Shown here piece by piece: positions 37,118-50,512 of a stretch of 64,000 nt of DNA. The stretch spans positions 13,053,981 through 13,117,980 of the forward strand of contig JARWKL010000008.1 of the NCBI GenBank assembly GCA_029961685.1, given 5' to 3'. Numbering within the stretch: position 1 is the stretch's first letter; every line of letters begins with the position of its first letter. The position numbers and the translations under genes are program-made. This DNA comes from Aristolochia californica (taxonomy: Eukaryota; Streptophyta; Magnoliopsida; Piperales; Aristolochiaceae). A model generated the notes under the pieces. That model did no database searches and was not told the DNA's origin. It worked only from the letters and a program-made list of their open reading frames with translations.

Positions 37118-38269
37118 GATCCTAACATGTTTTAAATATTGTGGATATGCATGCCAGAAACATGTTGAAGATGCAAATGGCCTAATAATAAAAAAATTCG
37201 AGTTGAAAAGATTAAAATTCTCAAGTTAACGTGCGGTGGGATATTTACCAGAGCCAAACAACACACTTTTTCCCTATTTTACAAAAAGCGGACCTAAAAA
37301 ATCACAGATACGTTTTGGAATTATCTCTCTCAGCAATTGGGCATTTCCATTTAGGATGTTAATTTTTTTTTTTCAAACTTGAGTTTTTCTCTCTCCTTGT
37401 TTTCTCGTAAACAAAAAGATAAGGCAAATATAGATCACAACGAAATGAAAATTTTAGAGTTTATGGATGCAAAAGAATTTGAAAACTTTAATAAATGTGA
37501 ATGATGAAAATTATTTTCACACTCCAAAAATGAACACCAAAGTTTTGTTATCTACTTTGAGGAAATTCCACTAGTACAACCCCAGTTAGCATGGTGGAAT
37601 TTAATAACAAACAGATATCTAATTGATCCTAAAATGTTTTATATCAGAAAGATGTTTAAGATGCAAATGACCTAATGATACAAAAATTTCAAGTAGTAGA
37701 AAAAATTAAAATTCTCAAGTTAATGTGCGGTTGGATATTTCCCACAGCCAAACAACCCACTTTTTGGCTATTTCACAAAAAGCTGAGCTAAAAAATCATA
37801 GGTACTTTTTGGAATTATCTCTCTCAGCATTTGTGCATTTCCATTTTGGATGTTCAATTTTTTTTTTTCAAACTTGAGTTTTTCACTCTCCCAGTTTTCT
37901 CGTAAACAAAAAAATAAGGAAAATATAGATCACAACAAAATGAAAATTTTAGAGTTTATGTATGCAAAAGAATTTGAAAACTATTATAAAAGTGAGTGAA
38001 GAAAATTATTTTCATGCACCAAAAATGAACACCAAAGTTGTTCTATCCATGTTGGGGAAATTGCACTTGTACAAACCCAGATAGCTTGGTGGAATTTTAT
38101 AAGAAAGAGATTTCTAATTGGTCCTAACATGTTTTAAATGTGGTGGATATGCATGCCAGAAACATGTTGAAGATGCAAATGACCTAATGATCCAAAAATT
38201 TCAAGGAGTAGAAAAAATTAAAATTCTCAAGTTAACTTGCGGTGGGATATTTACCAGAGCCAAACAACC

Positions 38270-39120
38270 CACTTTTTACGTATTTTAAAAAAAATGGACG
38301 TAAAAAATCACAGATAATTTTTTGAATTATATCTCTCAGCATTTGTGCATTTCAATTTTAGATGTTCAATTTTTTTATTTTCAAACTTGAGTTTTTCACT
38401 CTCCCAGTTTTGTCGTAAACAAAATGATAATGCAAATATAGATCACAACAAAATGAAAACTTTAGAGTTTATGTATGCAAAAGAATTTGGAAACTGTAAT
38501 AAATGTGAGTGAAGAGAATTATTTTCACGCACTAAAAATAAACACCAAAGTTTTGTTATCCACGTTGGGGAAATACCACTAGTACAACCCCACATAGCTT
38601 GGTGGAATTTTATAAGAAGGATATTTCTAATTGATCCAAACATGTTTTAAATGTGGTGGATATGCATGCCAGAAACATGTTGAAGATGAAAATGACCAAA
38701 TGATCCAAATATTTCATGGTGTGGAATAAATTTAAATTCTAAGTTAACGTGCGGTGGGATATTTACCAGAGCCAAACAAATCCTATTTTTCAAAATGCGG
38801 ACCTAAAAAATAAAAGATACTTTTTGGAATTATATCTCCCAGCATTTGTTCATTTCCATTTTGGAAGTTAAATTTTTTTTTCAAACTTGAGTTTTTCTCT
38901 CTCCCAGTTTTCTTGTAAACAAAAAGATAAGGAAAAAATATATCACAAAAAAATGAAAATTTTAGAGTTCATGTATGCAAAAGAATTTGAATACTATAAT
39001 AAATGTGAATGAAGAAAATTATTTTCACGGACTAAAAATGAACACCAAAGTTTTGTTATCCGCTTTGGGGAAATTCCAATAGTACAACCCCAGATAGCGT
39101 GGTGGAATTTTATAAGAAAG
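38270..39120 (+). repeat. Block shared with 43357-44209
   Basis: The match extends over about 850 bp at a 5087-bp (10-monomer) offset. Shared variants are TTCAATTTTAGATG, the A-interrupted T tract, GAAGAGAATTATT, AATAAACACC, GATGAAAATGACCAAATG, the shortened AAACAAA-CCT/TCC stretch missing part of the TTTTTGCC region, and TTATCCGCTTTGGGG with CCAATAGTAC. Confidence 0.8.
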
Positions 39121-39764
39121 AGATTTCTAATTGATCCTAACATGTTTTAAAGGTGGTGGATAGGCATGCCAGAAACATGTTGAAGATGGAAATGACCTAA
39201 TGATCCAAAAATTTCAAGGAGTAGAAAAAATTAATATTCTCAAGTTAACGTGCGGTGGGATATTTACCAAAGCCAAAAAACCCACTTTTTGCCTATTTTA
39301 CAAAAAGCGGACATGAAAAATCACTGATACGTTTTGGAATTTCTTTCTCAGCATATGTGCATTTTCATTTTGGATGTTCAATTTTTTTTTTCAAACTTGA
39401 GTTTTTCTCTCTCTCAATTTTCTTGTAAATAGAAAGATAAGGCAAATATAGATCACAATAAAATAAAAATTTTAGAGTTTATGTATGCAAAAGAATTTGA
39501 AAACTATAATAAATGTCAGTGAAGAAAATTATTTTCACGCACTAAAAATGAACACCAAAGTTTTGTTATCCTCGTTAGGGAAATTCCACTAGTTCAACCC
39601 CAGATAGATTGGTGGAATTTTATAAGAAAGGGATTTCTAATTGTTCCTAACATGTTTTAAATGTGGTGGATAAGCATGCCAGAAACATGTTGAAGATGCA
39701 AGTGACCTAATGATCCAAAAATTTCAAGGAGTAGAAAAAATTAAAATTCTCAAGTTAACGTGCG

Positions 39765-40610
39765 GAGAGATATTTAGTAGAGCCACACAACCCACTTTTT
39801 TCCTATTTTAGAAAAATCGGACCTAAAAAATCACAGATACTTTTATGAATTATGTCTCTTAGCATTTGTGCTTTTCAATTTTGGATGATCAATTTTTTTA
39901 TTTTCAAACTTGAGTTTTTTACTCTCCCAGTTTTGTCGTAAACAAAATAATAAGGCAAATATAGATAACAACAAAATGAAAATTTTACAGTTTATGTATG
40001 AAAAAGAATTTGAAAAGTATAATAAATGTGAGTGATGAAAATTATTTTCACGCACTAAAAGTTAACACCAAACTTTAGTTATCCACGTTGGGGAAATTCC
40101 ACTAGTACAACCCCAGATAGCTTGGTGGAATTTTATAAGAAAGAGATTTCTAATTGATCCTAACATGTTTTAAATGTGGTGGATAGGCATGCCAGAAACA
40201 TGTTGTAGATGCAAATGACCTAATGATCCAAAATTTCAAGGCGTAGAAAAAATTAAAATTCTCAAGTTAACGTGCGGTGGGATATTTACCAGGGCCAAAC
40301 AACCCCATTTTGCCTATTTTACAAAAAGCGAACCTAAAAATTTACAAATACTTTCTGGAATCATCTCTCTCAGCATTTTTGCATTTGCGTTTTGGATGTT
40401 CAATTTTTCTTTTTCAAACTTGAGTTTTTCGCTCTCACAGTTTTCTCATAAACAAAAAGATAAGGCAAACACAGATCACAACAAAATGAAAATTTTAGAG
40501 TTTATGTATGCAAAAGAATTTGAAAACTATAATAAATGTGAGTGAATAAAATTATTTTCACGCACTAAAAATCAACACCAAAATTTTATTATCCACGTTG
40601 GGGAAATTTC
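39765..40610 (+). repeat. Block shared with 53190-54035
   Basis: The match extends over about 845 bp at an offset of 13424-13425 bp for three successive landmarks. Shared variants are TTTAGTAGAGCCACAC, ACTTTTATGAATTATGTC, GGATGATCAA with the A-interrupted T tract, ATAGATAACAAC, GTGATGAAAATT, AAACTTTAGTTATCC, TTTTTCTTTTTC and CTCACAGTTTTCTCATAAAC. Confidence 0.8.
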
Positions 40611-41414
40611 ACTAGTACAACCCTTGATAGCTTGGTGGAATTTTATAAGAAGAGATTTCTAATTGATCCTAACATGTTTTAAATGTAGAGGATAGGCATG
40701 CCAGAAACAAGTTGAAGGTGCAAATGACCTAATGATCCAAAAATTTCGAGTAGAAAAACTTAAAATTCTCAGGTTAACGTGCGGTGGGATATTTACCAGA
40801 GCCAATCAACCCACTTTTTACCTATTTAACAAAAAGCGGACCTAAAAAATCACAGGTACTTTTTGGAATTATCTCTCTCTGCATTTGTGCATTTCAATTT
40901 TGGATGTTCAATTATTTTTTTTCAAAGTTGAGTTTTTCACTCTCCCGGTTTTCTTGTAAACAAAAAGATAAGCCAAATATAGATCACTACAAAATGAAAA
41001 ATTAGAGTTTATGTATGCAAAAGAACTTGAAAACTGTAATAAATGTGAGTGAAGAAAAATATTTTCACTCACTAAAAATGAACACCAAAGTTTTGTTATC
41101 CACGTTGGGGAAATTCCACTTGTACAACCTCAGATGGCTTTGGGGAATTTTATAAGAAAGAGATTTCTAATTGATCCTAACATGTTTTAAATGTGGTGGA
41201 TATGCATGCCAAAAACATGTTGAAGATGCAAATGACCTAATGATCCAAAAATTTCGAGGAGTAGAAAAAATTAAAATTCTCAAGTTAATGTACGGCGGGA
41301 TATTTACTAGAGCCAAACAACCCACTTTTTGCCTATTTTACAAAAAAAAGGACTAAAAAAATCACAGATACACTTTGGAATTATCTCTCTTAGCATTTGT
41401 GCATTTCCATTTTG

Positions 41415-42100
41415 GATGTTCAATTTTGTTCTTTCAAACTTGAGTTTTTCACTCTCCCAGTTTTCTCGTAAGCAAAAAGATACGACAAATATAGATCACA
41501 ACAAAATGAAAATTTTAGATTTTATGCATGCAAATAAATTTGAAAACAATAATTAATGTGAATGATGAAAATTATTTTAATGCACTAAAAATGAACACCA
41601 AACTTTTGTTATCCACTTTGGGGAAATTCCACTAGTACAACCCAAGATAGGTTGGTGGAATTTTATACGAAGAGATTTCTAATTGATCCTAACATGTTTT
41701 AAATGTAGTGGATAGGCATGCCAGAAAAATGTTTAAGATGCAAATGACCTAATGATCCAAAAATTTCTAGGAGTAGAAATATTAAAATTCTGAAGTTATG
41801 TGCGGTGGGATATTTACCAGAGCCAAACAACCCACTTTTTGGCTATTTTAAAAAAAGCGGACCTAAAAAATCACTGATAATTTTTGGAATTATCTCTCAT
41901 AGCATCTGTGCATTTCCATTTTTTATGTTCAATTTTTTTTTTCAAACTTGAGCTTTTCACTCTCCCGGTTTTCTCGTAAACAAAAAGATAAGGAAAATAT
42001 AGATCACAACAAAAAGAAAATTTTAGAGTTTATGTGTGCAAAAGAATTTGAAAACTATAATAAAAGCTAGTGAAGAAAATTATTTTCACGCACTAAAAAT
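41415..42100 (+). repeat. Block shared with 45990-46676
   Basis: The match lies at a 4575-bp (nine-monomer) offset. Shared variants are CAATTTTGTT, GTGAATGATGAAAATT, CAAGATAGGTTGG, TGTAGTGGATAGGCATGC, GAAAAATGTT, ATTTCTAGGAG, GGAAAATATAG and TAATAAAAGC. The TAGTGGATAGGC and TTTCTAGGAG pair also occurs just after the landmark at 48071. Confidence 0.75.
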
Positions 42101-43356
42101 GAACAGCAATGTTTTGTTATCCACGTTGGGGAAATTGCACTAGTACAACCCCAAATAGCTTGGTGGAATTTTTTAAGAAAGAGATTTTTATTTGATCCTA
42201 ACATATTTTAAATGTGGAGGATATGCATGCCAGAAACATGTTGAAGATGCAAATGACCTAATGATCCAAAAATTTCAAGGAGTAGAAAAAATTAAAATTC
42301 TCAAGTTAACGTGCGGTGGGATATTTACCAGAGCCAAACAACCCACTTTGTGCCTATTTTACAAAAACCGGACCAAAAAAATCACAGATACTTTTTGATA
42401 TTATCTCTCTCAGCATTTGTGCATTTCCATTTTGGATGTTCAATTTTTTTTTCAAACTTGAGTTTTTCGCTCTCCCAGTTTTCTCGTAAACAAAAAGATA
42501 AGGCACATATAGATCACAACAAAATGAAAATTTAAAATTTTAGGTTTGCAAAAGAATTTGAAAACTATAATAAATTTGAGTGAAGAAAATTATTTTCACG
42601 CACTAAAAATGAACACCAAAGTTTTGTTATTCATATTGGGGGAATTCCACTAGTACAACCTAAGATAGCATGGTGGAATTTTATATGAAAGAGATTTCTA
42701 ATTGATCCTAACATGTTTTAAATGTGGTGGATATGCATGCCCGAAACATGTTGAAAATGCAAATGACCTAATGATCCAAAAATTTCAAGGACCAGAAAAA
42801 ATTAAAATTCTGAAGTTAACGTGCGGTGGTATATTTACCAGAGCCAAACAACCAAATTTTTGGCTATTTTACCAAAAGCAGACCTTAAAAATCACAGATA
42901 CTTTTTTGAATTGTCTCTCTCAGCATTTGTGTAATTCCATTTCTGATGTTCAATTTTTTCTTCCAAACATGAGTTTTTCTCTCTCTCAGTTTTCTCGTAA
43001 ACAAAAAGATAAGGCAAATATAGATCACAAGAAAATAAAAATTTTAGAGTTTTGTATGCAAAAGAATTTGAAAACTATCATAAATCTGAGTGAATAAAAT
43101 TATTTTCATGCACTAATATTGAACACTAAAGTTTTGTTATCCACGATGGGGAAATTCCACTTGTACAACCCCAAGATAGCTTGGTGGAATTTTATAAGAA
43201 AGAGATTTCTAATTGATCCTAACATGTTTTAAATGTGGTGGATATGCATGCCAGGAGCATGTTGAAGATGCAAATGACCTAATGATCCAAAAATTTCAAG
43301 GAGTAGAAAAAATTAAAATTCTCAAGTTAACGGATATTTACCAGAGCCAAACAACG

Positions 43357-44209
43357 CACTTTTTGCGTATTTTACAAAAAATGGACCTAAAAAATCAAAG
43401 ATACTTTTTGGAATTATGTCCCTCAGCATTTGTGCATTTCAATTTTAGATGTTCAATTTTTTTATTTTCAAACTTGAGTTTTTCACTCTCCCAGTTTTTT
43501 CGTAAACAAAATGATAAGGCAAATATAGATCACAACAAAATGAAAATTTGAGAGTTTATGTATGCAAAAGAATTTGAAAACTATAATAAATGTGAGTGAA
43601 GAGAATTATTTTCACGCACTAAAAATAAACACCAAAGTTTTGTTATCCACGTTCGGGAATTTCCACTAGTACAACCCTAGATAGCTTGGTGGAATTTTTT
43701 AGAAAGAGATTTCTAATTGATCGTAACATGTTTTAAATGTGGTGGACAACCAATGCCAGAAACATGTTGAAGATGAAAATGACCAAATGATCCAAAAATT
43801 TCATGGAGTGGAAAAAATTAAAATTCTAAGTCAACGTGCGGTGGGATATTTACTTGAGCCAAACAAAGCCTTTTTTTCAAAATACGTACCTAAAAAATAA
43901 AAAGATACTTTTATGAATTATCTCTCTCAGCATTTTTTCATTTCCATTTTGGATGTTCAATTTTTTTTTTTTTACTTGAATTTTTCTCTCTCCCAGTTTT
44001 CTCGTAAACAAAAGGATAAGCAAAATATAGATCACAACTAAATGAAAATTTTAGAGTTCATGTATGCAAAAGAATAAGAATACTATAATAAATGTGAATG
44101 AAGAAAATTATTTTCACGCACAAAAAATGAACACCAAAGTTCTGTTATCCGCTTTGGGGAAGTTCCAATAGTACAACCCCAGATAGCATGGTGGAATTTT
44201 ATAAGAAAG
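43357..44209 (+). repeat. Block shared with 38270-39120
   Basis: This is the partner of 38270-39120. Landmarks 43719 and 44222 correspond to 38633 and 39133. The two copies have separate later changes, such as GGACAACCAATGCC at about 43744 here, so the duplication is not recent. Confidence 0.8.
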
Positions 44210-45989
44210 AGATTTCTGATTGATCCTAACATGTTTTATATGTGGTGGATATGCATGCCAGAAACATGTCGAAGATGCAAATGACCTAATGATCCAAAAA
44301 TTTCAAGGAGTGGAAAAAAATAAAATTATCTAGTTAACATGCGGTGGGATATTTGCCAGAGCCCAAACAACCCACTTTTTGCCTATTTTACAAAATGCGG
44401 ACCTAAAAAATCACAGATACTTTTTGGAATTATATCTCTCAGCATTTTTTGATTTCCATTTTGGATGTTCAATTGTTTTTTTCAAACTTGAGTTTTTCTC
44501 TCTTCCAATTTTCTCGTAAACAAAAAGATAAGGCAAATATGGATCACAACAAAATGAAATTTTGGAGTTTACGTATGCAAAAGAATTTGAAAACTATAAT
44601 AAATGTGAGTAAAGAAAATTATTTTCACGCACTAAAAATGAACACCCAAGTTTTTTTATCCACGTTGGGGAAATTTCACTAGTACAACCCCATATAGCTT
44701 GGTTGAATTTTACAAGAAAGAGATTTCTAATTGACCCAAACATGTTTTAAATGTGGAGGATATGCAAGCCAGAAACATGTTGTAGATGCAAGTGACTTAA
44801 TGATCCAAAAATTTCGAGGAGTAGAAAAAATTAAAATTCTCAAGTTAACGTGCGATGGGAGATTTAGCAGAGCCACACAACCCATTTTTTGCCTATTTTA
44901 AAGAAATCGGACCTAAAAAATCACAGATACTTTTTGGAATTATCTCTCTCAGCATTTGTACACTTCCATTTTGGATGTTCAATTTTTTTTTTTTAAATTT
45001 GAGTTTTTCACTCTCCCAGTTTTCTCGTAAATAAAAAGATAAGGCAAATATAGATCAGAAAAAAATGAAAATTTTAGAGTTTACGTATGCAAAAGAATTT
45101 CAAAACTATAATAAATGTGAGTGAAGACAATTATTTTCACGCACTAAAAATGAACACCAAACTTTAGTTATCCACGTATGGGAAATTCCACTAGTACAAC
45201 CCTAGATAGCTTGGTGAAATTTTATAAGAAAGAGATTTCTAATTGATCCTAACATGTTTTAAATGTGGTGGATATGCATGCCAGAAACATGTTGAAGACA
45301 CAAATGCGCTAATGATCCAAAAATTTCAAGGAGTAGAAAAAAATAAAATTCTCATGTTAACGTACGGTGGGATATTTACCAGAGCCAAACAACCCACTTT
45401 TTGCCTATTATACAAAAAGCGAACTTAAAAAATCATAGAGACTTTTTGGAATTATCTCTCTCAGCATTTGTGCATTTTCATTTTGGATGTTCAATTTTTT
45501 TTTTCAAACTTGAGTTTTTCACTCTCCCAGTTTTCTCGTAAACAAAAAGATAAGGCAAATATAGATTACAACAAAATGAATATTTTAGAGTTTATGTATG
45601 AAAAAGAATTTGAAAACTATAATAAATGTGAGTGAAGAAAATTATTTTCTCGCACTAAAAATGAACACCAAAGTTTTGTTATCCACGATGGGGAAATTCC
45701 ACTAGTACAACCCCAAGAAAGCTTGGTGAAATTTTATAAGAAAGAGATTTCTAATTGATCCTAACATGTTTTGAATGTGGTGGATATGCATGCTAGAAAC
45801 ATGTATAAGATGCAAATGACCTAATGATCGAAAAAATTCGAGTAGAAAAAATTAAAATTCTCAAGTTAACATTCGGTGGGATATTTACTACAGCCAAACA
45901 ACCCAGTTTTTGCCTATTTTACAAAAAGCGAACCTAAAAAATCACAGATACATTTTAGAATTATCTCTCTCAGCATTTGTGCATTTCCA

Positions 45990-46676
45990 TTTTGGATGTT
46001 CAATTTTGTTTTTTCTAACTTGAGCTTTTCACTCTCCCAGTTTTCTCTTAAACAAAAAGATAAGGCAAATATAGATCACAAAATAATGAAAATTTTAGAG
46101 TTTATGTTTGCAAAAGAATTTGAAAACTATAATAAATGTGAATGATGAAAATTATTATAACGCACTAAAAATAAACACCAAAGTTTTGTTATCCACTTTT
46201 GGGAAATTCCACTAGTACAAGATAGGTTGGGGAATTTTATCAGAAAGAGATTTCTAATTGATCCTAACATGTTTTAAGTGTAGTGGATAGGCATGCGAGA
46301 AAAATGTTGAAGATGCAAATGACCTAATGATCCAAAAATTTCTAGGAGTAAAAAAAATTAAAATTCTCAAGTTAACGTGCGGTGGGATATTTACCAGAGC
46401 CAAACAACCTACTTTTTTGGCTTTTTTTCAAAAAGCGGACCTAAAAAATCACAGACACTTATTGGAATTATCTCTCTCAGCATTTGTGCATTTCCATTGT
46501 GGATGTTCAATTTTTTTTTTCAAACATGAGTTTTTCACTCTCCCCGTTTCCTCGTAAACAAAAAGATAAGGAAAATATAGATCACAACAAAATGAAAATT
46601 TTAGAGTTTATGTATGCAAAAGAATTTGAAAAATGTAATAAAAGCGAGTGAAGAAAATTATTTTCATGCACTAAAA
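45990..46676 (+). repeat. Block shared with 41415-42100
   Basis: This is the partner of 41415-42100. It has an additional small loss near 46215, where ACTAGTACAA joins GATAGGTTGG without the usual CCC, which makes the interval 45757-46260 only 503 bp. Confidence 0.75.
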
Positions 46677-47258
46677 ATGAACACCACAGTTTTGTTATCC
46701 ACGTTGGGAAAATTCCTCAAGTACAACCCCAGATAGCTTGATGGAATTTTATTAGAAAGAGATTTCTAATTGATCCTAACAAGTTTAAAATGTGGTGGAT
46801 ATGCATGCCAGAAACATGTTGAAGATGAAAATGACCTAATGATCCAAATATTTCAAGGAGTAGAAAAAATTAAAATTCTCAAGTTAACGGGCGGTGGGAT
46901 ATTTTACCAGAGCCAAACAACCCACTTATTGCCAATTTTAAAAAAAGCGGACCTAAAAAATCACAGATACTTTTTGGAATTATGTCTCTCAGCATTTCTG
47001 CATTTCCATTTTGGATGTTCCATTTTTTTCATTTTCAAACTTGAGTTTTTCAATGTACCAGTTTTCTCGTAAACAAAAAGATAAGGCAAATATAGATCAC
47101 AAGAAAATGAAAATTTTAGAGTTTATGTATGCAAAAGAATTTGAAAACTATAATAAATGTGAGTGAAGAAAATTATTTTGACGCACTAAAAATGAACACC
47201 AAAGTTTTTTATCCACGTATGTGAAATTCCAGTAGTACAACCCCACATAGCTTGGTGG

Positions 47259-47633
47259 AATTTTATAAGAAAGAGATTTCTAATTAATCCTAACATGTTT
47301 TAAATGTGGTGGATATGCGTGCCAGAAACATGTTGAACATGCAAATGACCTAATGATCCTAAATTTTCAAGGAGAAGAAAAAATTAAAATTCTCAAGTTA
47401 ACGTGCGGCGGGATATTTTCCAGAGCCAAACAACCCTCTTTTTGCCAATTTTACAAAAATCGGATTTAATAAATCACAGATAATTTTTTGAATTGTCTTT
47501 CTCAGCATTTGTGCATTTCCATTTTGGATGTTCAATTTTATAAGAAAGAGATTTCTAATTAATCCTAACATGTTTTAAATGTGGTGGATATGCGTGCCAA
47601 AAACATGTTGAACATGCAAATGACCTAATGATC
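47259..47633 (+). repeat. Chimeric 275-bp partial monomer between ~100-bp direct repeats
   Basis: Two landmarks (47286 and 47561) are only 275 bp apart. The sequence from AATTTTATAAG through GATCC (47259-47358) recurs at 47534-47633 with one mismatch, including the rare ATTAATCC, ATATGCGTGCC and GAACATGC variants. Between them, 47341-47528 is a nearly exact copy of 22571-22758. The 3' junction, GTTCAATTTTATAAG, joins the start of the poly-T region to the GGAATTTTATAAG region through a shared AATTTT. The structure fits a template switch to a distant monomer and back. Confidence 0.85.
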
Positions 47634-47680
47634 CAAAAATTTAGGGGAGTAGAAAAAATTAAAATTTTCAAGTTAACGTG

Positions 47681-47843
47681 CGGTCGAATATTTACCAGAG
47701 CCAAACAACCCACTTTTCCCCAATTTTACAAAAAACGGACCCAAAAAATCACAGATACTTTTTGGAATTATCTCTCTCAGCATTTGTGCATTTCCATTTT
47801 GGATGTTCAATTTTTTTTTTCAAACTGGAGTTTTTCACTCTCC
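47681..47843 (+). repeat. Block shared with 62810-62972
   Basis: GGTCGAATATTT, CACTTTTCCCCAATTT, AAAAAACGGACCCAAAAAA and CTGGAGTTTTTC occur in the same order at 62810-62972, offset 15129 bp. The landmarks 47561/62690 and 48071/63201 keep this offset. Similarity ends on both sides, so the shared tract is about 160 bp. Confidence 0.75.
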
Positions 47844-50112
47844 CTGTTTTCTCGTAAACAAAAAGATAAGGCAAATATAGATCACAACAAAATAAAAATT
47901 TTAGAGTTTATGTATGCAAAAGAATTTTAAAACTATATTAAATGTGAATGATTAAAATTATTTTAACAAACTAAAAATGAACACCAAAGTTTTGTTATCC
48001 ACTTTGGGGAAATTCCACTAGTGCAACCCAAGATAGCTGGGTGAATTTTATACGAAAGAGATTTCTAATTGATCCTAACATCATTTAAATGTAGTGGATA
48101 GGCATGCCAGAAAAATGTTGAAGATGCAAATGACCTAATGATCCAAAAATTTCTAGGAGTAAAAAAAAGTAAAATTCTCAAGTTAACGTGCGGTGGGTTA
48201 TTTACAAGAGCCAAACAACCCACTTTTGCCTATTTTACATAAAGCGGACCTAAAAAATCACAGATACTTTTTGGAATTATCTCTCTCAGCATTTGTGCGT
48301 TTCAATTTTGGATGATCAATTTTTTTTTTTCAAACTTGAATTTTTCTCTCTCTCTGTTTTCACGTAAACAAAAAGAAAGGCAAATGTAGATCACAACATA
48401 ATGAAAATTTTAGAGTTTATGTATGCAAAAGAATTTGAATACTATAATAAATGTGAATGATGGAAATTATTTTCATGCACTAAAAATGAACACCAAAGTT
48501 TTGTTATCCACTTTGGGTAAATTCCACTAGTACAACCCTAGATAGCTTGGTGGAATTTTATAAGAAAGAGATTTCTAATTGATCCTGATATGTTTTAAAT
48601 GTGGTGGATAGGCATGTCAGAAACATATTGAAGATGCAAATGACCTTATGATCCAAAAATTTCGAGTAGAAAAAATTAAAATTCTCAAGTTAACGTGCGG
48701 TGGGATATTTACCTGAGCCAAACAACCCACTTTTTGGCTACTTTACAAAAAGCTGACCTAAAAAATCACAGATACTTTTTGGAATTATCTCTCTCAGTAT
48801 TTGTGTATTTCCATTTTGGATGTTAAATTTTTTTTTTTTCAAACTGCAGTTTTTCACTTTCCCAGTTTTCTCGTAAACAAAAAGATAAGGCAAATATAGA
48901 ACACAACAAAATGAAAATTTTACAGTTTATGTATTCAAAAGAATTTGAAAACTTTAAAAAATGTGAGTGAAGAAAATTATTTTCACGCACTAAAAATGAA
49001 CACCAATGTTTTGTTATCCACGTTCGGGAAATTCCACTAGTACAACCCCAGATAGCTTGTTGGAATTTTATAATAAAGAGATTTCTTATTGATCCTAACA
49101 TGTATTAAATGTGGTGGATATGCATGCTAGAAAAATGTTGAAGATGTAAATGACCTAATGATCCAAAAATTTCAAGGAGTAGGAAAAATTAAAATTCTCA
49201 ATTTAACGTACGGTGGGATATTTACCAGAGCCAAACAACCAAATTTTTGCCTATTTTACATAAAGCGGAACTAAAAAATCATAGATACTTTTTGGAATTA
49301 TATCTCTCAGCATTTGTGCATTTTCATTGAGGATGTTCAATTTTTTTTATTTTCAAACTTGAGTTTTTCAGTCTACCAGTTTTCTCGTATACAAAAACAT
49401 AAGGCAAATATTGATCACAACAAAATGAAAATTTTAGAGTTTATTTATGCAAAAGAATTTGAAAACTATAATAAATGTGAGTGAAGAAAATTATTTTCAG
49501 GCACTAAAATGAACACCAAAGTTTTTTATCCACGTTGAGGAAATTCCATTAGTACAACCCCAGATAGCTTGGTGGAATTTTATAAGAAAAAGATTTCTAA
49601 TTGATCCTAACATGTTTTAAATGTGGTGGATATGCATGCCAGAAACATGTTGAACATGCAAATGACCTAATGATCCAAAAATTTAGGGAGTAGAAATAAT
49701 TAAAATTCTCAAGTTAACGTGCGGTGGGATATTTACCAAAGCCAAACAACCCACTTTTGGCCTATTTTACAAAAAGCGGACCTAAAAAATCGCAGGTACT
49801 TTTTGGAATTATCTCTCTCAGCATTTGTGCATTTCCATGTTGGATGTTCAATTTTTTTTTTCAAACTTGAGTTTTTCACTCTCCCAATTTTCTCGTAAAC
49901 AAAAAGATAAGGCAAATATAGATCACAACAAAATGTAAATATTAGAGTTTATGTATGCAAAAGAATTTGAAAATGATAATAAATGTGTGTGAAGAAAATT
50001 ATTTTTATGCACTAAAAATGAACACCAAAGTTTTGTTATCCATGTTGGGGAAATTCCATTAGTACAACCCCAGCGAGATTGGTGGGATTTTATAAGAAAG
50101 AGATTTCTTATT

Positions 50113-50512
50113 GATCCTAACATGTTTTAAATGTGGTGGATATACATGACAGAAACATGTTGAAGATGCAAATGACCTAATGATCCTAAAATTTTGAGGA
50201 GTAGAAAAAATAAAAATTCTCAAGTTAACGTGCGGTGGGATATTTTCCAGGGCCAAACAAACCCACTTTTTTCCTATTTTAAAAAAATCTGACCTAAAAA
50301 ATCACAGATAGTTTTTGGTATTATCTCTCTCAGCATTTGTGCATTTCCATTTTGGATGTTCAATTTTTTAGTTCAAACTTGAGTTTTTCACTCTCCCAGT
50401 TTTTCACACACTAAAAATGAGCAAAAAAGTTTTGTTATCCACAATGGGGAAATTCTACTCGTACAACCCCAAGATAGCTGGGTAGAATTTTATAAGAAAT
50501 AGATTTCTATTT
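50113..50512 (+). repeat. Deleted single counterpart of the 35-37 kb triplet (400 bp)
   Basis: This unit has GGTATTATCTCTC, the short T6 tract with AGTTC, CACAATGGGG, CTGGGT and GAAATAGATTT, as in the 35.6-37.1 kb units. About 110 bp are missing near 50400, where CCCAGTTTT runs directly into TCACACACTAAAA, with a T-run common to both edges. The flanks also match: 35075 and 35585 correspond to 49603 and 50113 with an identical 14528-bp offset. Confidence 0.85.

Larger units (their letters stand above)
35075..37624 (+). repeat. Array segment 5, recently amplified monomers
   Basis: Monomer landmarks are at 35075, 35585, 36096, 36607 and 37118. The three units beginning at 35585, 36096 and 36607 are nearly identical. 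The flanking units are ordinary monomers, although they also have counterparts near 49.7-50.6 kb. Confidence 0.9.
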
